Shown: positions 42,817 to 52,649, counted from the stretch's first letter. The stretch is DNA of 64,000 bases from an uncultured Lachnospira sp. (GCA_910585095.1 CAJUBU010000007.1:77904-141903); one strand, 5' to 3'. Numbers and translations are program-made. The notes: generated by a model not told the origin, from the sequence alone.

Positions 42817-44424
42817 TTATTTTGTATTTATCTTTGCTTCTATATTATTATAGCTTGTTACCACCTGGTCGCCATAATATGTTTCTCCATCAACTATAAC
42901 ATATGGTCTTGCAACAATTTGTGTATCTAATTGACCTTCTGGAATATTGATAAGTGCTGCAGCATATGTTAACGAAGCGTCTGTTTTTTCAATAAATGTA
43001 CTACGTACAACTTTAACGCATGTTTTACCAGCATCACTTACAGTTATATTGTTTGTACCAACTGTATTCGCTAATCCAATTAAAGTACCACTTTCAGTAA
43101 CATCACTTTCCTGAATATCAGCAAAACTTAATTCACCGCCAAATCGTATTCCTTTGCCCCAACTTTCTGTTTGAGTACGAATAGCTGCTCCCTTAACAGT
43201 TATAGGCGCTAATGTATTTGTTATTTCTATTGTTTCCAAATAACTGCCATCAACCATTTCAAGCACAATTTCACTGTCAGTAAGGCTATATGATGCCTCA
43301 ATCACCTGTGCCTTTTCTGTTAATGTAACATCACCTAACGTCATCTTTGCTGGAAAATCCTTAGAAATAGTACATTTTACTGTTCCAATTCCAGTGACAG
43401 GAATGGCTATCTTTGTTCCTGCGTTAATTTGAAAAATTTTGTTGCCTTTTGCAAATTTTCCATTTCTTACATCTACTTTAAGTCCTTTGTAAAGGTAATA
43501 CTCTACACTACCACCTTGCTTTGAAAAATTTGTCATATTGGCATCTCTAAAATCCCATATATTTGTTATATCGCTGTATTCTAATTCAAAATTTTTATCT
43601 GTTATAGAATCTTTATCCACTGTAAATGTCTTTGTTTTTAACACATCGCTTTTTAATATTGTTCTTCCTTCTGTTATAGCATTTGATTCAATGTCTATAT
43701 AATATTGTGTACCATCACCCACAACATCTGTAACAACATAATCATATTGATTTTCAGTACCACTCTTTAACGTTAGTTTTCCTTCAGCTACCTCTTTTTC
43801 ATTTAACAAACGAATTGTTCCATTCTCTAATGATACCTTAGAAGTAATTGTTCCTGATACAGTTACTTTTGTTTTTACCACTACTGGTACATCTGTTTCA
43901 TTATCATATACTTTTACTTGAACTTTATATATTACAGCTTCATTTGTTTTCTTTTTAATCACATAAGAAGTTCCTGTTTCTCCTCCTGGATAAACGTCAG
44001 GTACAACCTGCTCTAATGGTTCTACATTACTTCCACGCTTTTTATTTTGCGCTATAATTTGCTCATGCTCTGTGCCAGCGCCTACTGTAAGCTTTGTAAT
44101 ATCGTCTCCATTTGATAATGCCCAAATAGTTATTGTTGCAAATTTGCCTGTTGGAACTGCAACTGTAAAAAATTGACCACTTCCTATTTTTGCTCCTTGA
44201 GTATAACCCTGTGCAGAACAACTTGTAGACAAATTTCCGCCACTTATTCCTGTCCCTGTAATTACATCTCCATCATATGTATTGTCATTTGCATTCCATT
44301 CATACACAGCTGGAGAAACTGCATCGGTATCCGCTGCTTTTACTATATTTTCCATTTGCGGAACCATAACCATAATTATTGCTAATGCTAAAAATATTGC
44401 ACTAACCTTTTTCACTAGCTTCAT
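42817..44424 (-). CDS. Secreted multidomain beta-rich protein
   Basis: A 535-residue exported protein with a signal peptide (VSAIFLALAIIMVMV, likely cleavage after VKA around residue 31). The N-terminal region (YEWNANDNTYDGDVI) and the middle region (ITNIWDFRDANM) resemble repeats of a carbohydrate-binding-like fold found in Lachnospiraceae pectate lyases and other polysaccharide enzymes. The C-terminal region has IRFGGELSF and VARPYVIVDGETYYG. No catalytic module or sortase/S-layer anchor was seen, so a surface or glycan-binding role is inferred. AAGGAGG precedes the ATG, with a TTGACA-type promoter at 44479-44508. Confidence 0.8.
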   Translation of the reverse strand: MKLVKKVSAIFLALAIIMVMVPQMENIVKAADTDAVSPAVYEWNANDNTYDGDVITGTGISGGNLSTSCSAQGYTQGAKIGSGQFFTVAVPTGKFATITIWALSNGDDITKLTVGAGTEHEQIIAQNKKRGSNVEPLEQVVPDVYPGGETGTSYVIKKKTNEAVIYKVQVKVYDNETDVPVVVKTKVTVSGTITSKVSLENGTIRLLNEKEVAEGKLTLKSGTENQYDYVVTDVVGDGTQYYIDIESNAITEGRTILKSDVLKTKTFTVDKDSITDKNFELEYSDITNIWDFRDANMTNFSKQGGSVEYYLYKGLKVDVRNGKFAKGNKIFQINAGTKIAIPVTGIGTVKCTISKDFPAKMTLGDVTLTEKAQVIEASYSLTDSEIVLEMVDGSYLETIEITNTLAPITVKGAAIRTQTESWGKGIRFGGELSFADIQESDVTESGTLIGLANTVGTNNITVSDAGKTCVKVVRSTFIEKTDASLTYAAALINIPEGQLDTQIVARPYVIVDGETYYGDQVVTSYNNIEAKINTK

Positions 44425-44478
44425 AAAAATTTACCTCCTTGTACTGAATTGTTAAAAAATAATCAATTTATCTTTTTA

Positions 44479-44508
44479 ATTTTACTTCTCACCTTATTAT
44501 CTTGTCAA
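44479..44508 (-). promoter_or_regulatory. Sigma-A-type promoter of the secreted-protein operon
   Basis: On the minus strand TTGACA (44508-44503) is followed after 18 bases by TAAAAT (44484-44479), about 55 bp before the start codon. Confidence 0.6.
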
Positions 44509-44556
44509 TATTCATATAAATTGCATTTAATTTAATACAATTCATATTTCAAAACA

Positions 44557-46380
44557 TTATGCCAGAAGTTTAAATTTCTCTGTTTCCTGCGTCTGTTTTT
44601 TACTCAATTCAACCAGCTTTACAGTATCTTTCTGGCATGATTCAATGGAATCTGAAAGAATCTGTAAACTTGCGCTTGTCTCCTGCATAGAAGCTGCATT
44701 TTCTTGAATAACACTGGCAAGCCCTGTTGTTGAATCCGATACAACCGTTCTAATTCCATCAAGAACTCTTGTCTGGTCATCAATCTTTTTAGCCATATCA
44801 TCTACATTCTGAATCTCTCCATAAAGCAAATCAAACGATTGTTTTGTAATATCTAGTCTTTGTTTTTGCTGTTCTACTTCTTGATTGACTTCTTTCATCT
44901 TAAAAATAGAATTTTTAACATTATAGAGCAATTCTTTTACAACAATTTCAATTTCTTCTGCATTTTTAGCAGATTCTTCTGCTAAACCACGAATCTGCTC
45001 AGCAACAACCGCAAATCCACGACCTGCCTCGCCAGCTCTTGCCGACTCAATACTTGCATTTAATGATAAGAGATTCGTCTGTGCAGCAATTCCTTTAATA
45101 ATCTCAACAGCTTTGCTGATACTTGAAGCGGAATCACTATTTTTCTCTGTCTGTTCAGATACAATAGAAATAGCATCAATCGTTGTCTCTGTAATTCGAT
45201 ACAATTCTTCAATACTTTCCATTGCTTTATCAGAATGTCCCTTCATAACATCAACAGATGTCGTTAAATTATCAACGCCATCTTTTTCAACATCAATAAT
45301 ATCACCAAGCTCAATAACCTTGTTATTTACAGTCTCTGTCTCATTTGCTTGATTTGTCGCACCTTCTGCAAGTTCTTCTACAGCAATATTAATATTTTTG
45401 ATACTCTCTGTAATTTCAGAAAAATTTTCACCAAATCTTGTGCTGTCTTCTTTTAATTCAACACTTCCAGTTTGAACGGTTCCAATAATACCAGAAAGTT
45501 CTTCTTTAACCATTTCAAGCGACCTTGCAATATGTCCAATCTCGTCTGCTCTTGCAATAATATTCTCATCACCCGCAAATCCCAAATCGCCTTTTGCAAC
45601 ATTTCGGATATCCGAATCAATCTTTTTAATACTTTTTGATATAACAAGACCAAAGTACAGTGCGGCAAACATACCTACTACTACTACAGCCACAGCTACA
45701 GCTACATACATAAACACCATTCCTTGAAAGGAATCTTCAATGCCATCTCTTTTTGCCTGAAGCTGTGCATTCATATCATCAACATAATTTCCTGTGGCAA
45801 CTGCCCAGCCCCATTCCTTAAATAATTCAGAATAAGCAATTTTAGGCGCAACCGTCACACCATCCGCCTTTGTAAAATGAAACTCATTATATCCGCCGCC
45901 TTCTTGCGCTGCTTTTACAACGTCCTGTGTAACCATAACACCATTTTTATCTTTTAAGTCACGTCTGTTTGTGCCTTCTTGTTCTGTGAGTACTGGATGC
46001 ATAACAAGCGTATAGTCAACACCATCAATCCAAATATAACCTGAATCATCGTCTCGATATCTCATATTTCTTACAGCTTCAAGTGCATCTTGTTTTGCTT
46101 GTGCTTCAGTCTTAGCGCCGCTCTTATATAATTCATACTGTTTTTTAATAACGGAAATAGCCGATTGAACTTGAGCTTTTATCTCAGACTTATATCCAGT
46201 ATTACTTGTTTCGATATAATTGTCAATGGATTCTGTAAACGACTTTTGCAAGGAAATAACCCCTACAACAGAAAGACAAAGTGCTTCTACCACTAATAAC
46301 AATACTGCGAATAAAACTAATTTACTAGAAAAACTCTTTAATCCTTTCCTCTTTTTCTTGTTATGTACTTTGTTACTCAT
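44557..46380 (-). CDS. Cache-domain methyl-accepting chemotaxis protein
   Basis: A transmembrane chemoreceptor of 607 residues. TM1 is at about 15-38, followed by an sCache ligand domain (about 45-200; RDDDSGYIWIDG, MHPVLTEQEGTN, WGWAVATGNYVDDM), TM2 at about 210-232, HAMP, and a signalling hairpin with NLLSLNASIESARAGEAGRG. sCache_2 receptors of this form often bind small carboxylates. The start at 46380 follows GAGG. It ends KFKLLA without a CheR-tethering pentapeptide. It is a single gene. Confidence 0.95.
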   Translation of the reverse strand: MSNKVHNKKKRKGLKSFSSKLVLFAVLLLVVEALCLSVVGVISLQKSFTESIDNYIETSNTGYKSEIKAQVQSAISVIKKQYELYKSGAKTEAQAKQDALEAVRNMRYRDDDSGYIWIDGVDYTLVMHPVLTEQEGTNRRDLKDKNGVMVTQDVVKAAQEGGGYNEFHFTKADGVTVAPKIAYSELFKEWGWAVATGNYVDDMNAQLQAKRDGIEDSFQGMVFMYVAVAVAVVVVGMFAALYFGLVISKSIKKIDSDIRNVAKGDLGFAGDENIIARADEIGHIARSLEMVKEELSGIIGTVQTGSVELKEDSTRFGENFSEITESIKNINIAVEELAEGATNQANETETVNNKVIELGDIIDVEKDGVDNLTTSVDVMKGHSDKAMESIEELYRITETTIDAISIVSEQTEKNSDSASSISKAVEIIKGIAAQTNLLSLNASIESARAGEAGRGFAVVAEQIRGLAEESAKNAEEIEIVVKELLYNVKNSIFKMKEVNQEVEQQKQRLDITKQSFDLLYGEIQNVDDMAKKIDDQTRVLDGIRTVVSDSTTGLASVIQENAASMQETSASLQILSDSIESCQKDTVKLVELSKKQTQETEKFKLLA

Positions 46381-46711
46381 AAAAATCCTCATTTCTATGC
46401 TGCTTTTTGGTAACTTTGTGTCAAGCAGCACACAGGCACAAAGTGTTGATTACTTTTTATTAAACTTGTGAAATCATTTATTTTTCACATAAATCCCCCT
46501 TATGAATTTATTTTATAAAATTTTACACCCTCTCAAATAAAATTGTACCACTTTATAAAATTTTCGTAAATACAGTTCATTAAATTTTAATTATTTCTTT
46601 GTTCCACCATTCCAATATAAAAGAATGTCCCTAATTGTAATCTCTTATTCTTACTATCATAATCAAGATTACAATACGGAACATTCTCTTACTTACATTT
46701 TTATATTTTTA
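46381..46711. other. Gene-free gap between chemoreceptor and purB
   Basis: 331 bases without a coding frame. The part near 46412-46440 has a CTTTGTG/CACAAAG hairpin around GCAGCACAC just upstream of the chemoreceptor ribosome site; 46622-46687 is the purB terminator. The middle is AT-rich with no signal seen. Confidence 0.55.
46622..46687 (-). terminator. Probable terminator of purB
   Basis: AGAATGT (46622-46628) pairs with ACATTCT (46681-46687); the stem extends inward through TTGTAATCT/AGATTACAA. It lies 25 bp after the purB stop. Confidence 0.6.
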
Positions 46712-48142
46712 TTACACATTAATTTCTGCTTTTATTCCAAGTATATCTGCATTTGCATCAAGAATTGGCTGGATGACTTCTGACAAATACTCCTCAACCT
46801 GCTCTTTGGAACGCCCCACATATTTTGAAGGTTCCAATTTTGCCTTGAGTTCATCTAAAGTAACACCAAACATAGACTCTTTTGCAATCAGTTCAAGCAA
46901 ATTGTTATCAAGCCCTTCCTGCTTTACCCGTTTTCCTGCAATCATCGACAATTCGCGAATTTTCTCATGTAATTCTTGTCTGTCTCCTCCCGCTTTAACG
47001 GCATCCATCATAATATTTTCGGTAGCCATAAATGGAAGCTCCGACATCAATCGTTTCTCAATAACCTTTTCATAGACAACAAGACCATCCACAACATTTA
47101 AGTATAAATCAAGTATACCATCGACTGCTAAAAATCCCTCTGGAACAGAAAGTCTCTTGTTTGCCGAGTCATCTAATGTTCTTTCAAACCATTGTGTTGA
47201 TGAGACAATGGCTGGATTGAGTGCATCACAAATCACATAATCAGCAAGAGATGCCATTCGTTCACTTCTCATAGGATTTCTTTTATAAGCCATAGCCGAT
47301 GAGCCAATTTGTGATTTTTCAAATGGCTCCTCCACTTCTTTTAAATGCTGCAATAGACGAATATCATTAGAAAACTTATGAGCACTTGCTGCAATACCTG
47401 CAAGAATATTTAATACTCTTGTGTCTGTTTTTCTTGAATATGTCTGACCAGACACCGCAACACATGCTTCAAATCCCATTTTTTTAGCAATTTTTTTATC
47501 AATCTGTCGTATTTTTTCATGGTCTCCATTAAATAATTCAAGGAAAGAGGCTTGTGTGCCTGTTGTTCCTTTACACCCTAACAATTTCATGGTAGAGAGT
47601 ACATAGTCTAAGTCTTCAAGGTCGATAACCAATTCATTAAGCCACAATGCTGCACGTTTTCCAACGGTTGTTGGCTGTGCTGGCTGAAAATGTGTAAAAG
47701 CAAGTGTTGGCTGTGCCTTATACTTATCAGCAAACGTTGCAAGTTCATTAATTACATTAACAAGTTTTTTACGAATAAGCTTTAATCCCTCTGTCATGAT
47801 AATAATATCCGTATTGTCACCAACATAACATGAAGTTGCACCCAGATGAATAATTCCTTTCGCCTTAGGACATTGAAGTCCATATGCGTACACATGCGCC
47901 ATTACGTCATGACGCACTTCTTTCTCACGCTTTTTTGCATCTTCATAATTAATATTGTCTGCATTTGCCTTTAACTCTGCAATCTGCTCATCTGTAATAT
48001 CAAGTCCTAATTCTTTTTCGGTCTCTGCCAGTGCAATCCATAGCTTTCTCCATGTCTTAAACTTCATATCTGGAGAAAAAATATACTGCATTTCTTTACT
48101 GGCATATCGCTCACCAAGCGGTGTCTGATATCTGTCATTCAT
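46712..48142 (-). CDS. purB: Adenylosuccinate lyase
   Basis: A fumarase-superfamily lyase of 476 residues that acts twice in purine synthesis (SAICAR to AICAR, adenylosuccinate to AMP). HLGATSCYVGDNTDI carries the TS motif, and the signature loop is SSAMAYKRNPMRSERM. ATG at 48142 is taken; a TTG two codons earlier is possible, and neither has a strong ribosome site. The upstream GTTACTGAAAA matches the 25-bp repeat seen before two other genes. Confidence 0.96.
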   Translation of the reverse strand: MNDRYQTPLGERYASKEMQYIFSPDMKFKTWRKLWIALAETEKELGLDITDEQIAELKANADNINYEDAKKREKEVRHDVMAHVYAYGLQCPKAKGIIHLGATSCYVGDNTDIIIMTEGLKLIRKKLVNVINELATFADKYKAQPTLAFTHFQPAQPTTVGKRAALWLNELVIDLEDLDYVLSTMKLLGCKGTTGTQASFLELFNGDHEKIRQIDKKIAKKMGFEACVAVSGQTYSRKTDTRVLNILAGIAASAHKFSNDIRLLQHLKEVEEPFEKSQIGSSAMAYKRNPMRSERMASLADYVICDALNPAIVSSTQWFERTLDDSANKRLSVPEGFLAVDGILDLYLNVVDGLVVYEKVIEKRLMSELPFMATENIMMDAVKAGGDRQELHEKIRELSMIAGKRVKQEGLDNNLLELIAKESMFGVTLDELKAKLEPSKYVGRSKEQVEEYLSEVIQPILDANADILGIKAEINV

Positions 48143-48264
48143 CTGCAAATTTGTTACTGAAAATTGATAAATACAATATTTTCTGTAACTATCCCCTTTC
48201 TTATCTTTTTATTTCTAATTTCTATATGAACAATCATTCATTTAACAATTTCTATTTATAGTCA

Positions 48265-48285
48265 AGCAAATATTCACAATTTGCT
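48265..48285 (+). repeat. Dispersed hairpin repeat, copy C
   Basis: AGCAAAT pairs with ATTTGCT around ATTCACA. The stem differs from copy A at several positions, yet every pair is kept. It lies in the purF-purB gap. Confidence 0.65.
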
Positions 48286-48317
48286 TTCTCCTTGCATATA
48301 ATCTTGTCTTTTTATTT

Positions 48318-49760
48318 TTAGCCCATCTCGCCGCGTATATCCATTGTAGGTGGTTCAACAGGATAATTTCCTGTAAAACAAGCGTCACAAAAGCCTGTGC
48401 GACCACATATCATCTCACTTAATCGATCTACCTCTAAATACCCTAGCGAATCTGCACCTATAATTTTACAAACCTGTTCAACGGTATTGCCTGAAGCAAT
48501 CAATTGTTCCTCAGATGGTATATCAGTGCCAAAGTAACAAGGATGTAAAAATGGAGGCGAGCTAATTCTTACATGAACTTCTTTTGCGCCTGCATTTTTA
48601 AGCAAACTGACAATTCTTGCACAGGTTGTTCCCCGCACAATCGAATCATCAATCATAATAACTCTCTTTCCCTCTATGGCTTCTTTCAATACATTTAATT
48701 TTACCATCACACTGGATTCTCTTTGTTCTTGTTTTGGCTTTATAAAGGTTCGACCAACATAATTATTTTTTATAAACGCATTGCCGTAAGGAATACCTGA
48801 TTCCATTGAGTAACCCAATGCTGCTGGATTGCCAGACTCAGGAACGCCCACTACTACATCCGCCTCAACAGGGTGCGTTTTTGCAAGGATGCGCCCTGCA
48901 TTAATTCTTGACTCATACACACCCATTCCATCAAATTTACTGTCTGGTCTTGCAAAATAAATATATTCAAATATACATTTTGCAGTTTCATTCCTCATCA
49001 TAGAAGTATCGGATTCAATACCATCTTGTGTAATCGTAACAATCTCTCCGGGAAGAACATCTCTTATAAATGTAGCACCTACAGTATCAAGCGCACAAGT
49101 TTCTGATGAGAGAAAATAAGTATTATCTCTCTTTCCAATACAAAGAGGCTTAAACCCAAAAGGGTCTCTTGCACCAATCAATTTGCGCGGACTCATCACA
49201 ATTAATGAATATGCTCCCTTAATTTTAAGCATCGCATTTTTTACAGCATCTTCAACCGTTCCCACTTTTAAACGTTCTCTTGCAATAAGATAAGCGATAA
49301 CCTCTGAGTCAATCGTCGTCTGAAATATAGCGCCCGTATAGGAAAGCTCATCCCTTAATTCAACCGCATTTAACAAATTACCATTGTGAGCCATGCCAAG
49401 CGTTCCCTTTACATAATTTAAAACTAACGGCTGAGCATTTTCCCTCACACTGCTGCCAGCAGTTGAGTAACGCACATGTCCAATTCCTATATTTCCCTTT
49501 AATTTATCTAAAATTTCTGAATTAAAAACATCATTTACTAATCCCATGTCCTTATGGGAAATCACTTTTCCCTTTGGACCTTCAGTATCACTGACTGCAA
49601 TTCCACAGCTTTCCTGACCTCTGTGTTGCAATGCAAATAATCCATAATATATGGTTGAAGACACATCTTTTCCATCAAAATCATAGACGCCAAACACGCC
49701 ACATTCTTCATGCACACGGTCTTCATCATAAAAACTATCATTTACAGGATATTGCTTCAT
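48318..49760 (-). CDS. purF: Amidophosphoribosyltransferase
   Basis: The first committed step of purine synthesis (PRPP plus glutamine to phosphoribosylamine). At 480 residues it has the propeptide form: the N-terminal nucleophile Cys follows about 19 residues (HEECGVFGVYDF). The PRPP loop is VIMIDDSIVRGTTC. The Cys residues of a Bacillus-type 4Fe-4S cluster appear in ICGRTGFCDACF. GAGGAGA precedes the ATG. It lies 24 bp downstream of purC. Confidence 0.97.
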   Translation of the reverse strand: MKQYPVNDSFYDEDRVHEECGVFGVYDFDGKDVSSTIYYGLFALQHRGQESCGIAVSDTEGPKGKVISHKDMGLVNDVFNSEILDKLKGNIGIGHVRYSTAGSSVRENAQPLVLNYVKGTLGMAHNGNLLNAVELRDELSYTGAIFQTTIDSEVIAYLIARERLKVGTVEDAVKNAMLKIKGAYSLIVMSPRKLIGARDPFGFKPLCIGKRDNTYFLSSETCALDTVGATFIRDVLPGEIVTITQDGIESDTSMMRNETAKCIFEYIYFARPDSKFDGMGVYESRINAGRILAKTHPVEADVVVGVPESGNPAALGYSMESGIPYGNAFIKNNYVGRTFIKPKQEQRESSVMVKLNVLKEAIEGKRVIMIDDSIVRGTTCARIVSLLKNAGAKEVHVRISSPPFLHPCYFGTDIPSEEQLIASGNTVEQVCKIIGADSLGYLEVDRLSEMICGRTGFCDACFTGNYPVEPPTMDIRGEMG

Positions 49761-49784
49761 GTCATCTCCTCTTATTTCTATCTT

Positions 49785-50663
49785 TTAGCTTCTTGAAAAG
49801 GACTTGCCTGTAAGCAATTCATATGCTTCTTTATATTTTGCAATGGTCTTATCGACAACTTCATCTGGCAAAAGAAGATCATTATCTGGGTTTGCTTTAA
49901 GCCAATCCCTCACAAACTGCTTGTCAAAGGAAGGCTGTCCCTGTCCTGCCTTGTATCCTTCTAATGGCCAAAACCTTGAGCTGTCTGGTGTAAGTACTTC
50001 ATCTGCCAACAAAATCTCACCATTTTCGTCCAATCCAAACTCAAATTTTGTATCGGCTATTATAATGCCTTTGCTCAAAGCATAATCAGCACATTTCTTG
50101 TAGAGAGTAATTGTTGCATCCTTTAATTTAATAGCATATTCCTGACCTTTTCCCGGATATTTTTTCTCAAGAACTTCAATACTTTTCTCAAATGAAATAT
50201 TTTCATCATGGTCGCCTATCTCTGCCTTTGTGCTTGGTGTATAGATTGGCTCTGGAAGTTTATCGGACTCTTTCAGTCCTTCTGGAAGCTTGATTCCACA
50301 TACTTCGCCGCATTTTTTATAACTTTCCCAACCACTGCCTGTTATATATCCTCTCACGATACATTCAATAGGGAGCATCTGCAATTTTTTACATTTCATG
50401 CTATTGCCAATATATTCCTTTTTATGAAAAAATGCAGGCATATCGTTAACATCAACCGATATCATATGATTTGGTATAATATCCTTTGTCAAATCAAACC
50501 AAAACTTTGACATTTGTGTCAATACAGCACCCTTGTCTGTTATTTTATTCTTTAAAATATTATCAAATGCTGATATTCGGTCTGTGGCAACCATAATCAG
50601 GCTGTCATTGTTATCATACACTTCTCTTACTTTTCCCTTGTAAAGCAACTTTAACTCTTCCAT
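49785..50663 (-). CDS. purC: SAICAR synthetase
   Basis: Joins aspartate to CAIR in purine synthesis. At 292 residues it is the long form (short bacterial PurC is about 235). YKGKVREVYDN at the start binds ATP; IECIVRGYITGSGW and IADTKFEFGLDENG are signatures. AGAAAGG precedes the ATG. It is the first gene of the purC-purF-(purB) run. No purine riboswitch was recognised in the 246-bp upstream gap. Confidence 0.96.
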   Translation of the reverse strand: MEELKLLYKGKVREVYDNNDSLIMVATDRISAFDNILKNKITDKGAVLTQMSKFWFDLTKDIIPNHMISVDVNDMPAFFHKKEYIGNSMKCKKLQMLPIECIVRGYITGSGWESYKKCGEVCGIKLPEGLKESDKLPEPIYTPSTKAEIGDHDENISFEKSIEVLEKKYPGKGQEYAIKLKDATITLYKKCADYALSKGIIIADTKFEFGLDENGEILLADEVLTPDSSRFWPLEGYKAGQGQPSFDKQFVRDWLKANPDNDLLLPDEVVDKTIAKYKEAYELLTGKSFSRS

Positions 50664-50818
50664 GAAATTGTACCTTTCTTTCTCTTAAATGTGATTATAT
50701 CAATTTATAAATTATTCACATAACCTTTTGTAGTATATAACACTAAACTGCTAAAATCAATACAATCTCTTTTACCTTTTTCACTAAAAATGTTTTTATA
50801 GTAATACAATTGTTTTTT

Positions 50819-50856
50819 ATCATATACTTGCATATTTATCTATGTAAGTGTATGAT
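50819..50856. promoter_or_regulatory. Inverted repeat upstream of pilZ gene
   Basis: 50819-50833 pairs with 50842-50856 (15 positions, two of them G-T) around 8 bases. There is no downstream T-run, so an operator or RNA structure is likelier than a terminator. It starts 90 bp before the PilZ-domain gene. Confidence 0.45.
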
Positions 50857-50909
50857 AAACTATACATTCGATACAAAGTCTAATTTTCTAATAAAAAGGG
50901 AGGATTATC

Positions 50910-51281
50910 ATGTTAGAAAAACGCAAATTCAAACGTATACCAGCACATTTAACACTTACCATTTCATCTATATTTAAACAAAATAATATCAATGTTGACA
51001 ATATTGATGCACCTATCACAGTAACTAATGTATCAAGAAGCGGAATCGGTTTTATTTCTAAAGGTGTATTTCCCGAAGGATTTTATTTTAATGCCGCCTT
51101 ACAGCTTGGCAATTCTGAAGATGATATTCTCTATTGTGTTGTAAAAATTCTTCGGAGTCAAGTAACTGATGAGCCTGATGTATACTCATATGGCTGTGAA
51201 TTTGTTGGTATGCCTTCTGTATTTAACTACATATTTGATGAATTTGAAGCTGCTGCAGAAGCCGCCGAACAGAGTAAATGA
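50910..51281 (+). CDS. PilZ-domain protein
   Basis: A 123-residue single-domain c-di-GMP receptor candidate. Both binding motifs are present: RKFKRIP (RxxxR) at the N-terminus and NVSRSGIGF (D/NxSxxG) near residue 47. The acidic C-terminal helix has FDEFEAAAEAAEQ. AGGGAGGAT precedes the ATG. It overlaps the next gene by 4 bp (ATGA) and lies about 570 bp before a flagellin-like gene, suggesting a link to motility or surface control. Confidence 0.9.
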   Translation: MLEKRKFKRIPAHLTLTISSIFKQNNINVDNIDAPITVTNVSRSGIGFISKGVFPEGFYFNAALQLGNSEDDILYCVVKILRSQVTDEPDVYSYGCEFVGMPSVFNYIFDEFEAAAEAAEQSK

Positions 51282-51679
51282 GTACATTTATTAAAGAATT
51301 CCTATATAATATAACTATGATTGTTGCTAAAATCCACGACTATATAATGAAGTTAAACAACAATCTTGCAAATCCATTTACCGATAAACAACTTCATTTT
51401 ATTGTAATGGGTACTTTAGGGATGTTTATGGTTTTGATAATATATCCTCTTTTTAAATACCTAAGCAAAAAAAATATCATGTCCATTACATTTTTATATG
51501 TTGTCACATTTATGTTGATGCTGATATTTTCTATAGAAATTGGACAACAAGTTACAAACACTGGATTATTAGATTTTGAAGATATTGTATTCGGCATTTC
51601 TGGTTTTATTATCTTTTTTTTAATATTTATAAGTATCAAGACAATTTACTTATTTATAAGAAAAAATATTAAAAAATAA
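51278..51679 (+). CDS. VanZ-like membrane protein
   Basis: 133 residues with about three membrane helices. DKQLHFIVMGTLGM, SIEIGQQVTNTG and DFEDIVFGISGF match the three spaced motifs of the VanZ-like family (DKxxHF, ExxQ, DxxD), whose function is poorly known outside teicoplanin tolerance. Start overlap with the PilZ gene implies a shared transcript. Confidence 0.75.
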   Translation: MSTFIKEFLYNITMIVAKIHDYIMKLNNNLANPFTDKQLHFIVMGTLGMFMVLIIYPLFKYLSKKNIMSITFLYVVTFMLMLIFSIEIGQQVTNTGLLDFEDIVFGISGFIIFFLIFISIKTIYLFIRKNIKK

Positions 51680-51848
51680 AATTTTTCTTTCTCCGATATA
51701 ATAAAGAATCAACTATTGCCATATATTTCCGAATGTATTATAATAAAAAAAATATCTTTAAACATAAATAATGTAAATTTACTTATGATAAAATATTTAT
51801 TTCTAGTATATATATTTAAAATTATTATAACAGAAGGGAGGATTTCTT

Positions 51849-52616
51849 ATGAGTTCTATTTCAGGAATTTCAAATGCCGTAGCAAGAGGCTACGAAAGTC
51901 TCTCAAGTGGAAAACGAATCAACAAAAGTGCAGACGATGCAGCAGGTCTTGCTATTGCAGAAAAACAAGAGGCACAAATTAAAGGCTATGAAAAAGGAAC
52001 CAATAATATGGCTTCTGCAAAAGACGCACTCAATATAGCAGACCAAGCACTAGGCAGCATCAATGACTATCTTCAAAGAATACGAGAATTGTCCGTTTCT
52101 GCAGCAAATACAGCGACCGTATCCGACAGCGACAGACAGGCTATGCAGTACGAAGTTGAACAGTTAATTGATGGAATTAAAGATGTAGCAAAAAACACCA
52201 ACTACAATACTATTCCGCTTCTTGACGGCAGCAAATCAAAATTTCATCTAGCAACGGATGGCAATGGCAACAGCACTTCTATTGATATGGCAGATGCTAC
52301 ACTCGATGCACTTGGAATAAAAGGTTATGACCTTACAAAAGATTTTTCGATTGATACGATTGATAATGCAATATCTAAAGTAAACAGTGCGCGAAGCAGT
52401 ATGGGCGCTCAGTCAAATGGACTTGACTATGCTATGAATTACAATAAAAGCGCTGCTTTTTACTCAACACAATCAAAGAGCAGAATTGAAGATTTAGATT
52501 TTCCTCAGGCAGTATCCGAACAAAAGAAAAATCAAGTTCTTCTTCAGTACTCTCTTTTAATGCAAAAGAAAAAAGTAGAAAATGAAGAAAAACGATTAGC
52601 AAAACTTTTTCAATAG
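51849..52616 (+). CDS. Divergent flagellin
   Basis: A 255-residue flagellin. The D0/D1 N-terminal block is clear (ESLSSGKRINKSADDAAGLA, IADQALGSINDYLQRIRELSV), as is the D1 return helix (DNAISKVNSARSSMGAQSNG). The first helix is short (MSSISGISNA; the usual MxINxN start is absent), and the C-terminal D0 helix is replaced by a charged end (MQKKKVENEEKRLAKLFQ). Polymerisation through D0 may therefore differ. AGAAGGGAGG precedes the ATG; CCGATAT at 51693 is a possible sigma-28 -10, with no well-spaced -35. No other flagellar gene is nearby. Confidence 0.9.
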   Translation: MSSISGISNAVARGYESLSSGKRINKSADDAAGLAIAEKQEAQIKGYEKGTNNMASAKDALNIADQALGSINDYLQRIRELSVSAANTATVSDSDRQAMQYEVEQLIDGIKDVAKNTNYNTIPLLDGSKSKFHLATDGNGNSTSIDMADATLDALGIKGYDLTKDFSIDTIDNAISKVNSARSSMGAQSNGLDYAMNYNKSAAFYSTQSKSRIEDLDFPQAVSEQKKNQVLLQYSLLMQKKKVENEEKRLAKLFQ

Positions 52617-52649
52617 TTTTCAATAAAATTCATAAATTATTACAAACAT

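Noticed and set aside
50664..50909. Purine riboswitch upstream of purC
   Set aside because: No conserved junction bases recognised on the minus strand; the only structure is the inverted repeat facing the PilZ gene.
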